Below are positions 27,301 through 35,822 of a DNA stretch of 64,000 bases, one piece after another; the first letter of the stretch is position 1, and each line of letters opens with the position of its first letter. Position numbers and translations under genes: made by a program. Below the pieces are notes generated by a model. The model had not been told where the DNA came from. It did not search any database and saw only the letters and a program-made list of their open reading frames with translations. The stretch lies in assembly GCF_000024005.1 (NCBI RefSeq), contig NC_013132.1:4024001-4088000 (forward strand), read 5' to 3'. This DNA comes from Chitinophaga pinensis DSM 2588. GTDB taxonomy: Bacteria > Bacteroidota > Bacteroidia > Chitinophagales > Chitinophagaceae.

Positions 27301-27735
27301 CTTCGCTGGAGCGCATTCACCTTTGGTATGAACATCCGCTATACTTATGGTGGCGACGTCTTTAACCAGGCGCTGTATGACCGTGTAGAGAATATCTCCG
27401 TCAGAAAAGTAGCAGAAGAGAACCTGGATAAACGTGCCCTGTATGAGCGCTGGAAGCAACCGGGAGATGTATCCCGTTTTAAGGCGATCAATGATTTCAC
27501 GGCAGTGAAAATGACTTCCCGTTATGTACAGCGTAATAACTACCTGGCAGGAGAATCCATCAATGTCAGCTATGAATTGCTGAACAAAGCATGGATGCGT
27601 CAGGCCGGATTGTCTACGCTTCGTTTCTCAGGTTATACAAATGATGTGTTCCGCCTGGCGACTATCAAAAGCGAACGTGGAACGGACTATCCTTTCTCGA
27701 ATTCCTACTCATTGAGTGTAAGGGCCACTTTCTAA
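24349..27735 (+). CDS. SusC/RagA-family TonB-dependent receptor with STN domain
   Basis: A 1128-residue outer-membrane importer. A signal peptide is followed by the STN domain (ITLDVKNITVPALLNEIRKQ, residues about 45-115), which signals to FecR. A carboxypeptidase-regulatory-like domain (VTVRGNITDDNRQALGKATI), the TonB plug (VLKDAASTALYGARAANGVV) and the barrel ending in phenylalanine follow. It pairs with SusD 10 bp downstream. The cluster has no glycosidase, so the ligand may be peptide, metal complex or an unknown compound. Import is TonB-driven. Confidence 0.95.
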   Translation: MKKKYCYGSHLRRGAVWLLLAAAPAGLFSSLSLMPVGVYAQTPATPGITLDVKNITVPALLNEIRKQAGLRFIYDQEELKKLPPVTMRVKNATLDEVMRKALGNARLSWNMENGVLVIKRGTPASTPTNINTVTEQASQLVTVRGNITDDNRQALGKATILDLKSHIGAFTDESGNFEITTSPDAILQVSYIGMEPQMVALKGRTSLKISLVSRNNAKEVVVTGIVNRKKESFTGASATYTGGQLKTVGNQNVLQSLKTLDPSFVIVENNMVGANPNAMPNIEIRGKSSLISVQTQSNANANQPLFILDGFETTLQVINDLDMNRVAAITVLKDAASTALYGARAANGVVVIETLKPKPGAMRVSYNYDFRMEAPDLTSYNMMNATEKLEYEKLAGRYTINKSMAPLYESQILLDDLYARRLTNVKRGINTYWLNEPVRTGITNGHALYAEGGDNQMRYGVGVNYKDLNGVMKGSGRNTWGANVDLQYRKGKLNISNKLYLNGYRADQSPYGSFSEWVKVLPYFEKRNPDGSVDPYLDIYRTSNNQIDTAGNPLYNATLNSYDYTKSQAISENLQMIYDINSDLRITGGINITTDNATTKTFLSPMNTTFIGKTAENRGTYDYDEQRQFGYNANLMVSFGKLIRDKHQVNLNARGEIRNEESIREAFTASGFPVGAPGNPSFAYGYEPDGIPVYARSVRRSVAGLATASYMFDRRFLLDGSFRMDGSTSFGTNNKYSPFWSAGVGYNLHNDALLRDVKWITLLKLRANIGLTGNQNFQGLSSESVYGINSANNQFGQGYTIKNIGNPDLKWQNSMSTDIGADMSFLKDRITLTVDYYKKNTDPLIALVTTPSSTGISAYPFNIGYQHTRGVEWNLKASPIRNLQRNLYLTLGMTGRYQKSTYGGFLTMMEKQNDLAQDNNSLQRFRDGSSPDAIWAVRSAGIDPGTGREVFVKKDGTKSFDYEARDEVVVGNAQPTMEGIFSANLRWSAFTFGMNIRYTYGGDVFNQALYDRVENISVRKVAEENLDKRALYERWKQPGDVSRFKAINDFTAVKMTSRYVQRNNYLAGESINVSYELLNKAWMRQAGLSTLRFSGYTNDVFRLATIKSERGTDYPFSNSYSLSVRATF

Positions 27736-27745
27736 AAGTAAGATT

Positions 27746-29197
27746 ATGAAAAGATCATTCAGGATCGCTGCTATTATAACTTTATTATCTGCAGGATTAT
27801 TCTCCTGCAAAAAATACCTGGACGTAAAACCGGAAGATCAGTTCGTGGAAAGTGCTGTTTACAGTACAGAACAGGGCTTCATCAACCATCTCAACGGTCT
27901 CTACCAGGATTTGGGATCAGCCAGCCTATACGGTGGTAATCTCACGCTCACCTTTATAAGCGTACTGGGACAGGAATATAATGTTTCCGGAACGAGCGGG
28001 CATGACTGGTATCAGCACGCTAATTATACATATACCAATTCTCTGACAGAACCAGCGATAGATGCTGTATGGACCAATGGATATAAGGTGATCATGTCCA
28101 GTAATAATCTGCTGGAGAACATGGACAAATATCCGGGTGTACTGCGTCCTGGCAGGGATTCTATCATCAGGGGAGAGGCTTATGCAATAAGAGCTCTTGT
28201 GCATTTTGACCTGCTACGATTGTATGGACCGGTATATCTGACGGATTCCACCAGTAAGAGCGTGCCTTATGTCACCCATGCTGATATTAATGTTCGTCCG
28301 CTATTGCCGGCTAATAATCTGATCGATAGCGTACTGGCTGACCTGGATCGGGCGGAAAGCTGTTTACGTAATGATCCTGTGATCAGTGCCGGTCCGCGCC
28401 GTATTCCCGGACAGCAGCAGGTGGACTTCTTTTTACAACAGCGTAACGGCCGCCTGAACTACTTCGCCGTAAAAGCCCTGAAGGCAAGAATACAGCTCTA
28501 TCGTGTGAATAAACCTGCGGCACTGGCGGAAGCAAAAGCAGTGATAGAAGGCGCCGGGAAATGGTTCCCGTGGACAAACCTGAAGCTGGTGACCGGTAAT
28601 GGCGGTTTCCCTGACAGAACCTTCTCGACGGAACATCTCTTTGATATTTATTGTCCGAGACTGTATGTGACTTATACGGGTAGTTTTTCGCCCAGTACGA
28701 CAGACGCAAAGATCCTGGCCGCTCACCCTACAAGGCTGACGACGACCTACGAATCACTGGAAGGCGATTACCGCTATAATCCAAGCTGGATCATTCCTAC
28801 AGGTGGTAACAAGACCTTCCGTTGCTTCTTCAAATTTGCAGACCTGGATAATAAAGATAGCTCGGAACTGTTCCGCTACAGGATGCCTTTGCTGCGTATC
28901 AGTGAGATGTATTACATCGCGGCAGAAAGCGAAACTGATCCTACGGCGGCGCTGGCTTATCTCAATACGGTCAGGTATAACCGCGGACTGGCAGATCTGC
29001 CATCAACAGCAGCTATAGAGACGGAACTCAGGAAAGAATATCAGAAAGAGTTTTATGGCGAAGGACAGGTATTTTTCTATTACAAAAGAAAAGCACAGGC
29101 AACTGTTCCCAGAGGTGGCGCTACCAGCGGCAACTTTACCATGTCGGCAAAAACATATGTAGTGCCGCTGCCGAAAAGTGAATCTGATTATCGTTAA
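27746..29197 (+). CDS. SusD/RagB-family outer-membrane lipoprotein
   Basis: A 483-residue surface lipoprotein that caps the SusC barrel and binds the nutrient. The lipobox is LFSC (cysteine at about residue 21). TPR-like helical segments appear (RGEAYAIRALVHFDLLRLYG), and the chain ends PLPKSESDYR, a common SusD ending. It is slightly shorter than many SusD proteins but complete. Spacing of 10 bp from SusC and 22 bp to the next gene indicates an operon. Confidence 0.94.
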   Translation: MKRSFRIAAIITLLSAGLFSCKKYLDVKPEDQFVESAVYSTEQGFINHLNGLYQDLGSASLYGGNLTLTFISVLGQEYNVSGTSGHDWYQHANYTYTNSLTEPAIDAVWTNGYKVIMSSNNLLENMDKYPGVLRPGRDSIIRGEAYAIRALVHFDLLRLYGPVYLTDSTSKSVPYVTHADINVRPLLPANNLIDSVLADLDRAESCLRNDPVISAGPRRIPGQQQVDFFLQQRNGRLNYFAVKALKARIQLYRVNKPAALAEAKAVIEGAGKWFPWTNLKLVTGNGGFPDRTFSTEHLFDIYCPRLYVTYTGSFSPSTTDAKILAAHPTRLTTTYESLEGDYRYNPSWIIPTGGNKTFRCFFKFADLDNKDSSELFRYRMPLLRISEMYYIAAESETDPTAALAYLNTVRYNRGLADLPSTAAIETELRKEYQKEFYGEGQVFFYYKRKAQATVPRGGATSGNFTMSAKTYVVPLPKSESDYR

Positions 29198-29219
29198 TCT
29201 CCTTACAACTGATCACAGT

Positions 29220-29972
29220 ATGAAAGCATTCTATATCGCCGCGGTGTTGCTACTTGCAATGACTGCCTGCAAAAAGGAAACAATAGATTTTTATAGTGGT
29301 ACTTCCACCCTGTATTTCGATAATTCTATCAATTACGGTAATACGAGAAATACCCAGCGTATCGATACACTGCTGTTCACCTTTTCCCTGGCAGATGCCA
29401 ATCTGAAAGATAGCATCCTGCAGGTGAGAGTAGACCTGTTGGGACGGCAGACTAATCAGGACAGGAACTTCATTGTAAAGGTGACTGATAGCCTGAGCTC
29501 TGCAGTAGCGGGTGTACATTATGAGCCTTTGGCGGAATCCTTTGTCATGCCGGCCAACAAATCCTGGATGTATATTCCCGTACATATTCACCGTACGAAG
29601 GAGATGTCAGAACGCCAGTTTCTGCTGCATTTTCGCTTAATGCCCAATCAGGATTTTGATACGACACTGACACAGCCCCAGACGAAAGACTCTCTCGTGT
29701 CCACTGGTTCAATTACCTTGTATATCGGAGACCTGATCCCCAAGCCCACCCGCTGGCTGGATATTTATCTGGGAGAATTTTCCCGTAAAAAGATCCTGCT
29801 GATATGCGAACAACTGGATATGACCATCAATGATTTTACTACCATATCCGTTGCAGAAGCGGTATATATGGGTAAGGCCATGCAACGCTACCTTAACCAG
29901 CAGCGCGCAGCCGGAAATATCATTTATGAAGAAGATGGCAGAGAAATGATCATGGGAGAAGCTTCCCAGTGA
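29220..29972 (+). CDS. DUF4843-type lipoprotein
   Basis: A 250-residue lipoprotein. The ATG at 29220 is chosen because it opens a lipoprotein signal (MKAFYIAAVLLLAMTAC); earlier in-frame starts overlap SusD. The body is beta-rich with the YFDNSINYGN and HYEPLAESFVMPANKSW segments characteristic of DUF4843, a family found next to SusC/SusD. It is probably an accessory surface protein of the receptor complex, equivalent in position to SusE. No enzyme motif was seen. Confidence 0.8.
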   Translation: MKAFYIAAVLLLAMTACKKETIDFYSGTSTLYFDNSINYGNTRNTQRIDTLLFTFSLADANLKDSILQVRVDLLGRQTNQDRNFIVKVTDSLSSAVAGVHYEPLAESFVMPANKSWMYIPVHIHRTKEMSERQFLLHFRLMPNQDFDTTLTQPQTKDSLVSTGSITLYIGDLIPKPTRWLDIYLGEFSRKKILLICEQLDMTINDFTTISVAEAVYMGKAMQRYLNQQRAAGNIIYEEDGREMIMGEASQ

Positions 29973-30019
29973 TCTGTGTGCAGACCGCAAACGATTGATC
30001 ATCCTTTTATCAACTAAAC

Positions 30020-31513
30020 ATGAAGAAATTATTCTTATATATTCTTACCGCATTTGCTTTGAGCAGCTGCTATAAGGACAAGGGCAATTACGATTACACC
30101 GATGTCAATGTGGTGAACATCTCTGGCGTGGACAGTCTGTATACAGTTGACTATGGCAGTGTATTTACCCTGAAGCCTGACCTGTCTTTTACCCTGGATG
30201 CTACAAAGGACACTGGCAACTACACTTATCTGTGGGTGGCTTCCATTACAAATACCGGTAATACGGTCGATAACGATACCTTGTCCTACGGCCATGATCT
30301 CGATGCACGTATTACCTTACCGTCTGGTCAGTACACCGTGATATACCGGGTGACTGATAAGAAAACAGGTATCAGCTATTCCAAAAGATTCCTGATGGCA
30401 GTGGTGACCAGTGTATATGAAGGATGGGTATTGCTGTCGGAAGTCAATGCGAACAGCCGACTGGATATGCTATCTAAAGGCGTGAACGGGTACAAACCTA
30501 TATACGACGTCTTAGGCAGTATCGGCGCTGGTCTTACATTGACAGGGAAGCCGGTGGACGTAAAGTTTGTCCGTACCACTTCTGCTATTACAGGACACGC
30601 GGTATATGTCAGTACAACTGATGGCACCAGCCGTCTGGATGGTGAAACATTCAAGTTGAAGTCTCCTTTGCAGACAGATGTATTCAGTACCTTACCTGCA
30701 GGCTTCTATGCGGACAGGTTAACCCAGCGCACGTCCGGTACCATGTACCTGCATGGAAGTGATAATAACATGTACTACTATATGTATACGTTCAACATCT
30801 ATTTTGGCTTACCGGTGAATGTGATGTATGGAAAATCCGTTCCTTTCAAAGTTTCAAAATATATAGGGTATGTTGACAATTCAGCCGGGTCCACAGAGGT
30901 ACATGTTTTATACAATGAAGATGAAAAACGCTTCGTGAGGCATATATACAGTTTGCCGGCCAACTGCACCGATATGCCTGCAGGTACGCGCTTTAGTTTC
31001 ACCACTGGTAAAGACCTCCGCTTTATGGAAACCAGCCGTTTCAATAGCGGGGACACTTATGCGATACTTGATTCTATACACCAGAAATATTACCTGGCAA
31101 GATTCAATGTGGCTGCAACCATCGCCCAGACTTATTATGAGGAGCTACTGGCGACGGACTTTGCAAAGGCAGAGAATATTGCGATACACCCTGACCTGGG
31201 CTATGTGTTTTATAATGTAGGCGGAAAATTGTACGAGTATGATATCAGCACAAAAGCTACAAAACTGATGATAGACTATGGTCAGAAATCAGTGTCTTTC
31301 CTGAAATGCGATGGCTTCATGGGTACTTCAACCGTAGCAGCGAAAGCTTACTATAACAAATTACAGGTGGGTGTATATGACCCGGCCCTGCCTGCAGAAA
31401 GCGCCGGTAGCTTTGAACTCTATATGGTACCGCCTGTGAATGGTAACCTGGTATTGAGTGAATCTTACACCGGCTTTGGTAAAATCAAAACAGTCACTTA
31501 CAGAGAACGTTAA
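30020..31513 (+). CDS. PKD-like family lipoprotein of the SusCD operon
   Basis: A 497-residue lipoprotein with signal and lipobox (LSSC, cysteine near residue 17). The N-terminal region (YTVDYGSVFTLKPDLSFTLD, YLWVASITNTG) has the PKD/Ig-like pattern; the C-terminal part has repeated beta strands resembling a propeller (GYVFYNVGGKLYEYD). It occupies the place of a surface accessory lipoprotein in the operon. Ligand binding is inferred from context. Confidence 0.78.
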   Translation: MKKLFLYILTAFALSSCYKDKGNYDYTDVNVVNISGVDSLYTVDYGSVFTLKPDLSFTLDATKDTGNYTYLWVASITNTGNTVDNDTLSYGHDLDARITLPSGQYTVIYRVTDKKTGISYSKRFLMAVVTSVYEGWVLLSEVNANSRLDMLSKGVNGYKPIYDVLGSIGAGLTLTGKPVDVKFVRTTSAITGHAVYVSTTDGTSRLDGETFKLKSPLQTDVFSTLPAGFYADRLTQRTSGTMYLHGSDNNMYYYMYTFNIYFGLPVNVMYGKSVPFKVSKYIGYVDNSAGSTEVHVLYNEDEKRFVRHIYSLPANCTDMPAGTRFSFTTGKDLRFMETSRFNSGDTYAILDSIHQKYYLARFNVAATIAQTYYEELLATDFAKAENIAIHPDLGYVFYNVGGKLYEYDISTKATKLMIDYGQKSVSFLKCDGFMGTSTVAAKAYYNKLQVGVYDPALPAESAGSFELYMVPPVNGNLVLSESYTGFGKIKTVTYRER

Positions 31514-31525
31514 ACCTGCTCACAT

Positions 31526-32887
31526 ATGAAAAAAATGATCCTCCTGCTGGCAGCGCTGGCAGGTATGAAGGCAACCTATGCCGCACCCTCGCCAGCTATG
31601 ATCAGCGGTAATTGTGCCCTGAAAACAGCCAATGGCATGAAACTGTATAATGTGAAAGAAGGCCGGCTGGTGGAATTCGCCAGTACGACCCTTGATACGG
31701 CACATAACTTCGCGTTTGCTATCCCTGTACCTACCGCCGGTTACTACTACCTCGCGATGTCAGTTGACGGAAAGGCGAGCAGAAACAATATCCGGGTGTA
31801 TCTGCAGGCCGGCGAGCAGGTGACGCTGGATATTCAGGATGACCAGGGGCATTACAGCGTTTTAAAAGGTGGCGAAGAGAATAAGCTGCTTTACACCTGG
31901 CAACAGCTGATCGGACCACTGAAAAGTAAGACCAGTCTGAACGACACAACTACTTACCGTGCCTTTTTCCCGGCAGTAGATGCTATTCAGCCTGCAGTAG
32001 CGACGTTTAAAAAATCCATTCATACAAAGAATGGTGTGTTCAATCGCCTGCTGACGATGACTGTTGACGCGGACATGGAATCAACCGCAATGGGTATATT
32101 GGTGATGCCGCGTTCTATGCATCCTGACAGGAAGCACATGCCTGCTTATTACAACACTATTCTCCAGCCTAAACACTATTGCTCTGCCGCTATCCTGGAA
32201 CTGGGAGAAGGCGCTGACCTGGTACAGCGTTATGCGATGCTGGCGGCATCAAGATTGGATAGTATCACCCTGGCCAACCGGGTGGAATTGTCTTTGTCTG
32301 TGCTTTGCAATGATACATTGAAAGGGGTGTGGTTAATGAATGATTTCAGGTCTTACAGATCCCTGGAGAAGTTTGATGCAGTGTTTGCGCCTTATAAGCA
32401 ATACCTGCTGACTGACAATATGCAGAAGGCACTGTTTGAGACGCGTAAAGCCCTCAGCACTTTCAAAAAAGGGACGACAGGCTACAACTTCTCCTTCCCG
32501 GGTATTAACGGTGATACAGTGAGTCTGGCGAGCCTGAAAGGAAAAGTAGTATTGGTTGATATGTGGGCTACCTGGTGTGGTCCCTGCAAAAAGGAGATTC
32601 CTTTCATGCAGGAACTGGAGGCAGCAATGTATGGTAAAAATGTAGCTTTTGTCAGCATCTCGACGGACAAGGCAGAAGATAAAGAGAAATGGAAAGCATT
32701 TGTGAAAGAGAAGAAAATGGGTGGTATCCAGCTCTTTGCCGGTGGCTGGTCTGACATGCAGAAGTTCTATGATGTAAACGGTATTCCCCGTTTCATGGTG
32801 TTTGACAAACAGGGCAATATTGTCTCTGTTGATGCGCCAAGACCTTCCATGCCGGAGCTGAAGCCACTACTGGAAAGTTTGCTCTAA
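31526..32887 (+). CDS. TlpA-like thiol-disulfide oxidoreductase, exported
   Basis: A 453-residue protein with a signal peptide (MKKMILLLAALAGMKATYA). The N-terminal 300 residues include a DUF4369-like beta domain and a helical region. The C-terminal thioredoxin fold has the active site MWATWCGPCKKEIPF, with cis-proline region NGIPRFMVF. It is expected to reduce or isomerise disulphides in the periplasm. It is the last gene of the SusCD operon before a terminator. Such thioredoxins often accompany receptor operons for peptides or metals; this is context only. Confidence 0.88.
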   Translation: MKKMILLLAALAGMKATYAAPSPAMISGNCALKTANGMKLYNVKEGRLVEFASTTLDTAHNFAFAIPVPTAGYYYLAMSVDGKASRNNIRVYLQAGEQVTLDIQDDQGHYSVLKGGEENKLLYTWQQLIGPLKSKTSLNDTTTYRAFFPAVDAIQPAVATFKKSIHTKNGVFNRLLTMTVDADMESTAMGILVMPRSMHPDRKHMPAYYNTILQPKHYCSAAILELGEGADLVQRYAMLAASRLDSITLANRVELSLSVLCNDTLKGVWLMNDFRSYRSLEKFDAVFAPYKQYLLTDNMQKALFETRKALSTFKKGTTGYNFSFPGINGDTVSLASLKGKVVLVDMWATWCGPCKKEIPFMQELEAAMYGKNVAFVSISTDKAEDKEKWKAFVKEKKMGGIQLFAGGWSDMQKFYDVNGIPRFMVFDKQGNIVSVDAPRPSMPELKPLLESLL

Positions 32888-32921
32888 TGAGTAATTAGTT
32901 ATAAAAAATGGAATGAATAAC

Positions 32922-32950
32922 AAGGGCGTCACTTCTGCGACGCCCTTTTC
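32922..32950 (+). terminator. rho-independent terminator ending the SusCD operon
   Basis: AAGGGCGTC (32922-32930) pairs with GACGCCCTT (32939-32947), followed by TTTTC into the heptad element. Confidence 0.85.
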
Positions 32951-33058
32951 AATTAGGAATTAAAAATTAAGAATTAAGAATTGCAATGCAGCGGAGATCT
33001 TCGCGTTCTTAATTCTTAATTCTTAATTCTTAATTCTTAATTCTTAATTCTTAATTCC
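32951..33058. repeat. heptad inverted-arm element with conserved core
   Basis: Left arm of GAATTAA-type units (32951-32982), a core of 23 bp at 32985-33007 beginning AATGCAGCGGAGATC, and a right arm of seven TTAATTC units to 33058. The 23-bp core is identical to that at 42660-42682. It lies between the convergent TlpA-like and amine oxidase genes, and overlaps the end of the latter. Confidence 0.93.
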
Positions 33059-34312
33059 CTGTAAGATCCTTTCTGCAACCCCCTTACCTGTGCTGAGCGC
33101 TGCTTCTACTGTACCCGGACTGGCGCCCTTATACAGGGCTTCTCCGGCAAAGTAGAGGGTGCTTTCCACCGGTGTATTCAATAATACCTGTGCCGCCGCT
33201 GTGGCCGGTGTACTGTAGCTGTAAGCACCCGTTACATGCGGATCATTCGCCCAGTTGGAGATATGGCTGTCTGTCAGCAATGCTTTCAGTGTATCTGCGT
33301 CTTCATTACAAAGAATGGCCAGCGATTGTAGCGCCATTTCCAGCAATTCGTCGTCTGTTTTGTGGAGATGCGGAAAAGCGGGTGGTCCGCCCAGCCAGCC
33401 GGTAAGCACATTGGCTTTATCCGGCAGTTGCGTCCACCAGGTAGGAATGGGCGCCTTTCCCAGTACAAAGCCCACTTGTGGTGCCTGTTTTTCCCAGAAG
33501 GGTTCCTTAAATTCCAGGACTGTTTTGATCACCGTACCCCAGCCAATATTGTTGGCTGCTGCCATCTGATCGGGGAGGGCAGGAGAGAAGTGGATATGGC
33601 CTTGTTGCAGGATGCCTAAGGGAACAGCGATGATCACTTTGTGGGCAGTATAGGTGGCGCCTGCCTCCGTGGTGACGGTTACCTTACCAGCTGACCACTC
33701 AATATGGCGTACTACTGCACTGGTAACAATACGGGCCTGTTGACGGAGGCAAACGTCTTCCAGGTAACGGACCATGGCGGTATAACCCTGGTCGATCCTG
33801 AAGTTATTCTCACTTTCGTTTGTCCATTCACTGTAAAGGGCTTTTACGCTCACCCTGGTCATATCGGCGAGGTCGTAACCCTGTACGAAGGACTTCACGC
33901 TTTCGTGCAGACTGACATACTGTTCCACGGGATATTGTTCATCCAGGAACGCCTGCATGGTCGTATCTGTCGGGATGCTGCTCATTTTTTCCAGCAGTCC
34001 GTCCCAATCCTCGATCATTTCGTAACGGGCATCCCATTTACCGTCCCGCACCTGGAACATTTTTCCGTAAATGTGATAGTAGGAGAGTCCTGCTTCTTTC
34101 AGCAGACCGAGTGTGATGGGTAACTCACCGTGTACGAATTCAGCGCCGGTTTCGGCGGATTTGACACCATCCCGGTAAACGGTCTGTATCCTTCCTCCGA
34201 TCATATCCCGGGCTTCCAGCACGGTAACGCTATGATGTGCAGATAATTCCCTGGCTGCAAGGAGGCCGGCGGCGCCAGCCCCTATAATGATAATTTCTTC
34301 TGATGTGCGCAT
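33044..34312 (-). CDS. FAD-dependent amine oxidase family protein
   Basis: A 422-residue flavoprotein. The FAD-binding motif is IIIIGAGAAGLLAARELS at the N-terminus, followed by GGRIQTV. A C-terminal FAD segment (YFAGEALYKGASPGTVEAAL) is present. The family oxidises primary or polyamines, or related substrates, to aldehydes or imines. It has no signal peptide. The ATG at 34312 is chosen over a TTG at 34336. The last residues (QGIKN) and the stop are encoded by the heptad repeat. The substrate is not determinable from sequence. Confidence 0.88.
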   Translation of the reverse strand: MRTSEEIIIIGAGAAGLLAARELSAHHSVTVLEARDMIGGRIQTVYRDGVKSAETGAEFVHGELPITLGLLKEAGLSYYHIYGKMFQVRDGKWDARYEMIEDWDGLLEKMSSIPTDTTMQAFLDEQYPVEQYVSLHESVKSFVQGYDLADMTRVSVKALYSEWTNESENNFRIDQGYTAMVRYLEDVCLRQQARIVTSAVVRHIEWSAGKVTVTTEAGATYTAHKVIIAVPLGILQQGHIHFSPALPDQMAAANNIGWGTVIKTVLEFKEPFWEKQAPQVGFVLGKAPIPTWWTQLPDKANVLTGWLGGPPAFPHLHKTDDELLEMALQSLAILCNEDADTLKALLTDSHISNWANDPHVTGAYSYSTPATAAAQVLLNTPVESTLYFAGEALYKGASPGTVEAALSTGKGVAERILQGIKN

Positions 34313-34353
34313 AACCTGTCTGTTCAGTAATAGCAAGTTATGTCATTTGACGC

Positions 34354-34821
34354 TTATCTCTTCAATACTTTCTCTACTTCATAGAGCCGCCTTCTGAGTT
34401 CAGTCAGCTCTTCTTCCAGCAGGTCTACCTTTTCACTCAGCAGATATTGATGATAATCAGGTATAATTGAGAGCTCCCTTAACTTAGGAAACAAGTCGTT
34501 TTTGAAGAAGGAAAGGCTGGTTTCTTCTCCGCGGAATTCATGGGCTGTTTTCGTAAGGTGGTTGTACAGGCAGTAACGGAGGCCTTCTGAATTGAAGGTC
34601 CAGGGACTGATATACAGGAGTTCCCAGTTGGCGATTCTGAGCATTTCCAGTTCCCCTTTTGCATTCACGAACTGATAAATGGTGGATTCAACGTAACCAT
34701 TGGGTTTTAAGGTATCCGTTGTCATGAGAATATACGCGTACTCCGAAAAAGCAGAAATCGATTCAAGATTGTGTAGCGGACTATAACTTCCATCCCTGAA
34801 TATTGCATAGTATCTGACCAT
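34354..34821 (-). CDS. conserved hypothetical protein with C-terminal coiled coil
   Basis: A 155-residue soluble protein I do not recognise. Residues 1-110 look alpha/beta. The C-terminus (EKVDLLEEELTELRRRLYEVE) is a clear coiled coil, suggesting oligomerisation. It lies 40 bp upstream of the amine oxidase on the same strand and may share its transcript. The 230 bp upstream are AT-rich and hold no further gene. Confidence 0.6.
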   Translation of the reverse strand: MVRYYAIFRDGSYSPLHNLESISAFSEYAYILMTTDTLKPNGYVESTIYQFVNAKGELEMLRIANWELLYISPWTFNSEGLRYCLYNHLTKTAHEFRGEETSLSFFKNDLFPKLRELSIIPDYHQYLLSEKVDLLEEELTELRRRLYEVEKVLKR

Positions 34822-35053
34822 AATTTGCTATCTGTTTGAAATATTCTACCACATAATCTGGCACAGGTAGTGACAATAATGACAATAAGAGTTAAGTTGA
34901 AAATAATATATTAAAAGGTAAAAACCTGTATTAAATATAGAAAATCTGCAAAAAAGCATATTGTAGAATAGTATGGACGGCACGGTCCTTGTCCGAAATA
35001 TGCTGATTTTAAATAAAATGATTTTACTTTAGCGGATTAATAAACACCAATTT

Positions 35054-35611
35054 ATGAAGTACATTTCTTTACTGATTGTTGCAGGAGCCGTGTTTTTCAG
35101 CGCCTGTAAGAATGGTAATAACGCCCCAAAGACGTCAAAGGAACTGCTGGAACAAGCCCAGCAGAATATGAACAGCGGCGCAGGTAAGTTTTCAATTGAT
35201 GCCCCTGCGGGATGGAGAAAAACAGATACCACGCTGAATGGTATCAAACTGACTTTCCTGTTTGCGCCGACTGAAACAGACGGTTTCCGTTCCAATATCA
35301 ACATTGTAAGTGAGAATGTCGGTAAGCTTAGTTTCGAGGATTATCATAAAGCAACCATGGCTACCATGGGGAAATATATGAGCAATTTCAAGGTGCTGGA
35401 CAGTGGTGATAAAGAAATCAACGGACTGGCAGGTAAATGGTTCAAATACAGTTCCGACCAGACTGGCGGCGCTGACGTTGTCGCCCGCAACTATACAGTG
35501 GTGAAAAATGGCATCGCCTATATCATCACCGGTGTAGCAAAAGTAAAAGACGAAGCAAGCGTGGCGCCTGTGATCGAAAGCACAGTAGCTACATTTAAAG
35601 TGACTGAATAA
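35054..35611 (+). CDS. PsbP/DcrB-like lipoprotein
   Basis: A 185-residue exported lipoprotein with lipobox FSAC (cysteine at residue 18). The mature part (FSIDAPAGWRKTDTTLNG, GLAGKWFKYSSDQ) resembles the DUF1795/PsbP-like fold found in many envelope proteins of unknown role. It has its own terminator. No enzyme motif was identified. Confidence 0.72.
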   Translation: MKYISLLIVAGAVFFSACKNGNNAPKTSKELLEQAQQNMNSGAGKFSIDAPAGWRKTDTTLNGIKLTFLFAPTETDGFRSNINIVSENVGKLSFEDYHKATMATMGKYMSNFKVLDSGDKEINGLAGKWFKYSSDQTGGADVVARNYTVVKNGIAYIITGVAKVKDEASVAPVIESTVATFKVTE

Positions 35612-35630
35612 TTCCAGCAAGCGATTATAG

Positions 35631-35666
35631 GCAAAAGGCGTCCCGTTATAACAGGACGCCTTTTGC
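35631..35666 (+). terminator. rho-independent terminator
   Basis: Perfect 13-bp stem GCAAAAGGCGTCC / GGACGCCTTTTGC around a 10-base loop, 20 bp after the PsbP-like gene. Confidence 0.88.
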
Positions 35667-35822
35667 TATTGAAGATCATTCCACCTGTACCAGCCCAAGA
35701 TCCTGATGCCTGATACTCATTTACCCCATTACTTTCTTTTATTTTCAATTAGTCTATTAATTTAGTAGAGTTGTGTATATTGGCCTTCGCTAACAAATTA
35801 TTTACGTCGATCAATCAATACT

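Noticed and set aside
22443..32887. SusCD cluster as a polysaccharide utilisation locus
   Set aside because: No glycoside hydrolase or lyase is present in the operon, so a glycan target cannot be supported.
33704..34123. 139-residue frame antisense to the amine oxidase
   Set aside because: Shadow of a well-supported flavoprotein gene; no independent start or domain evidence.
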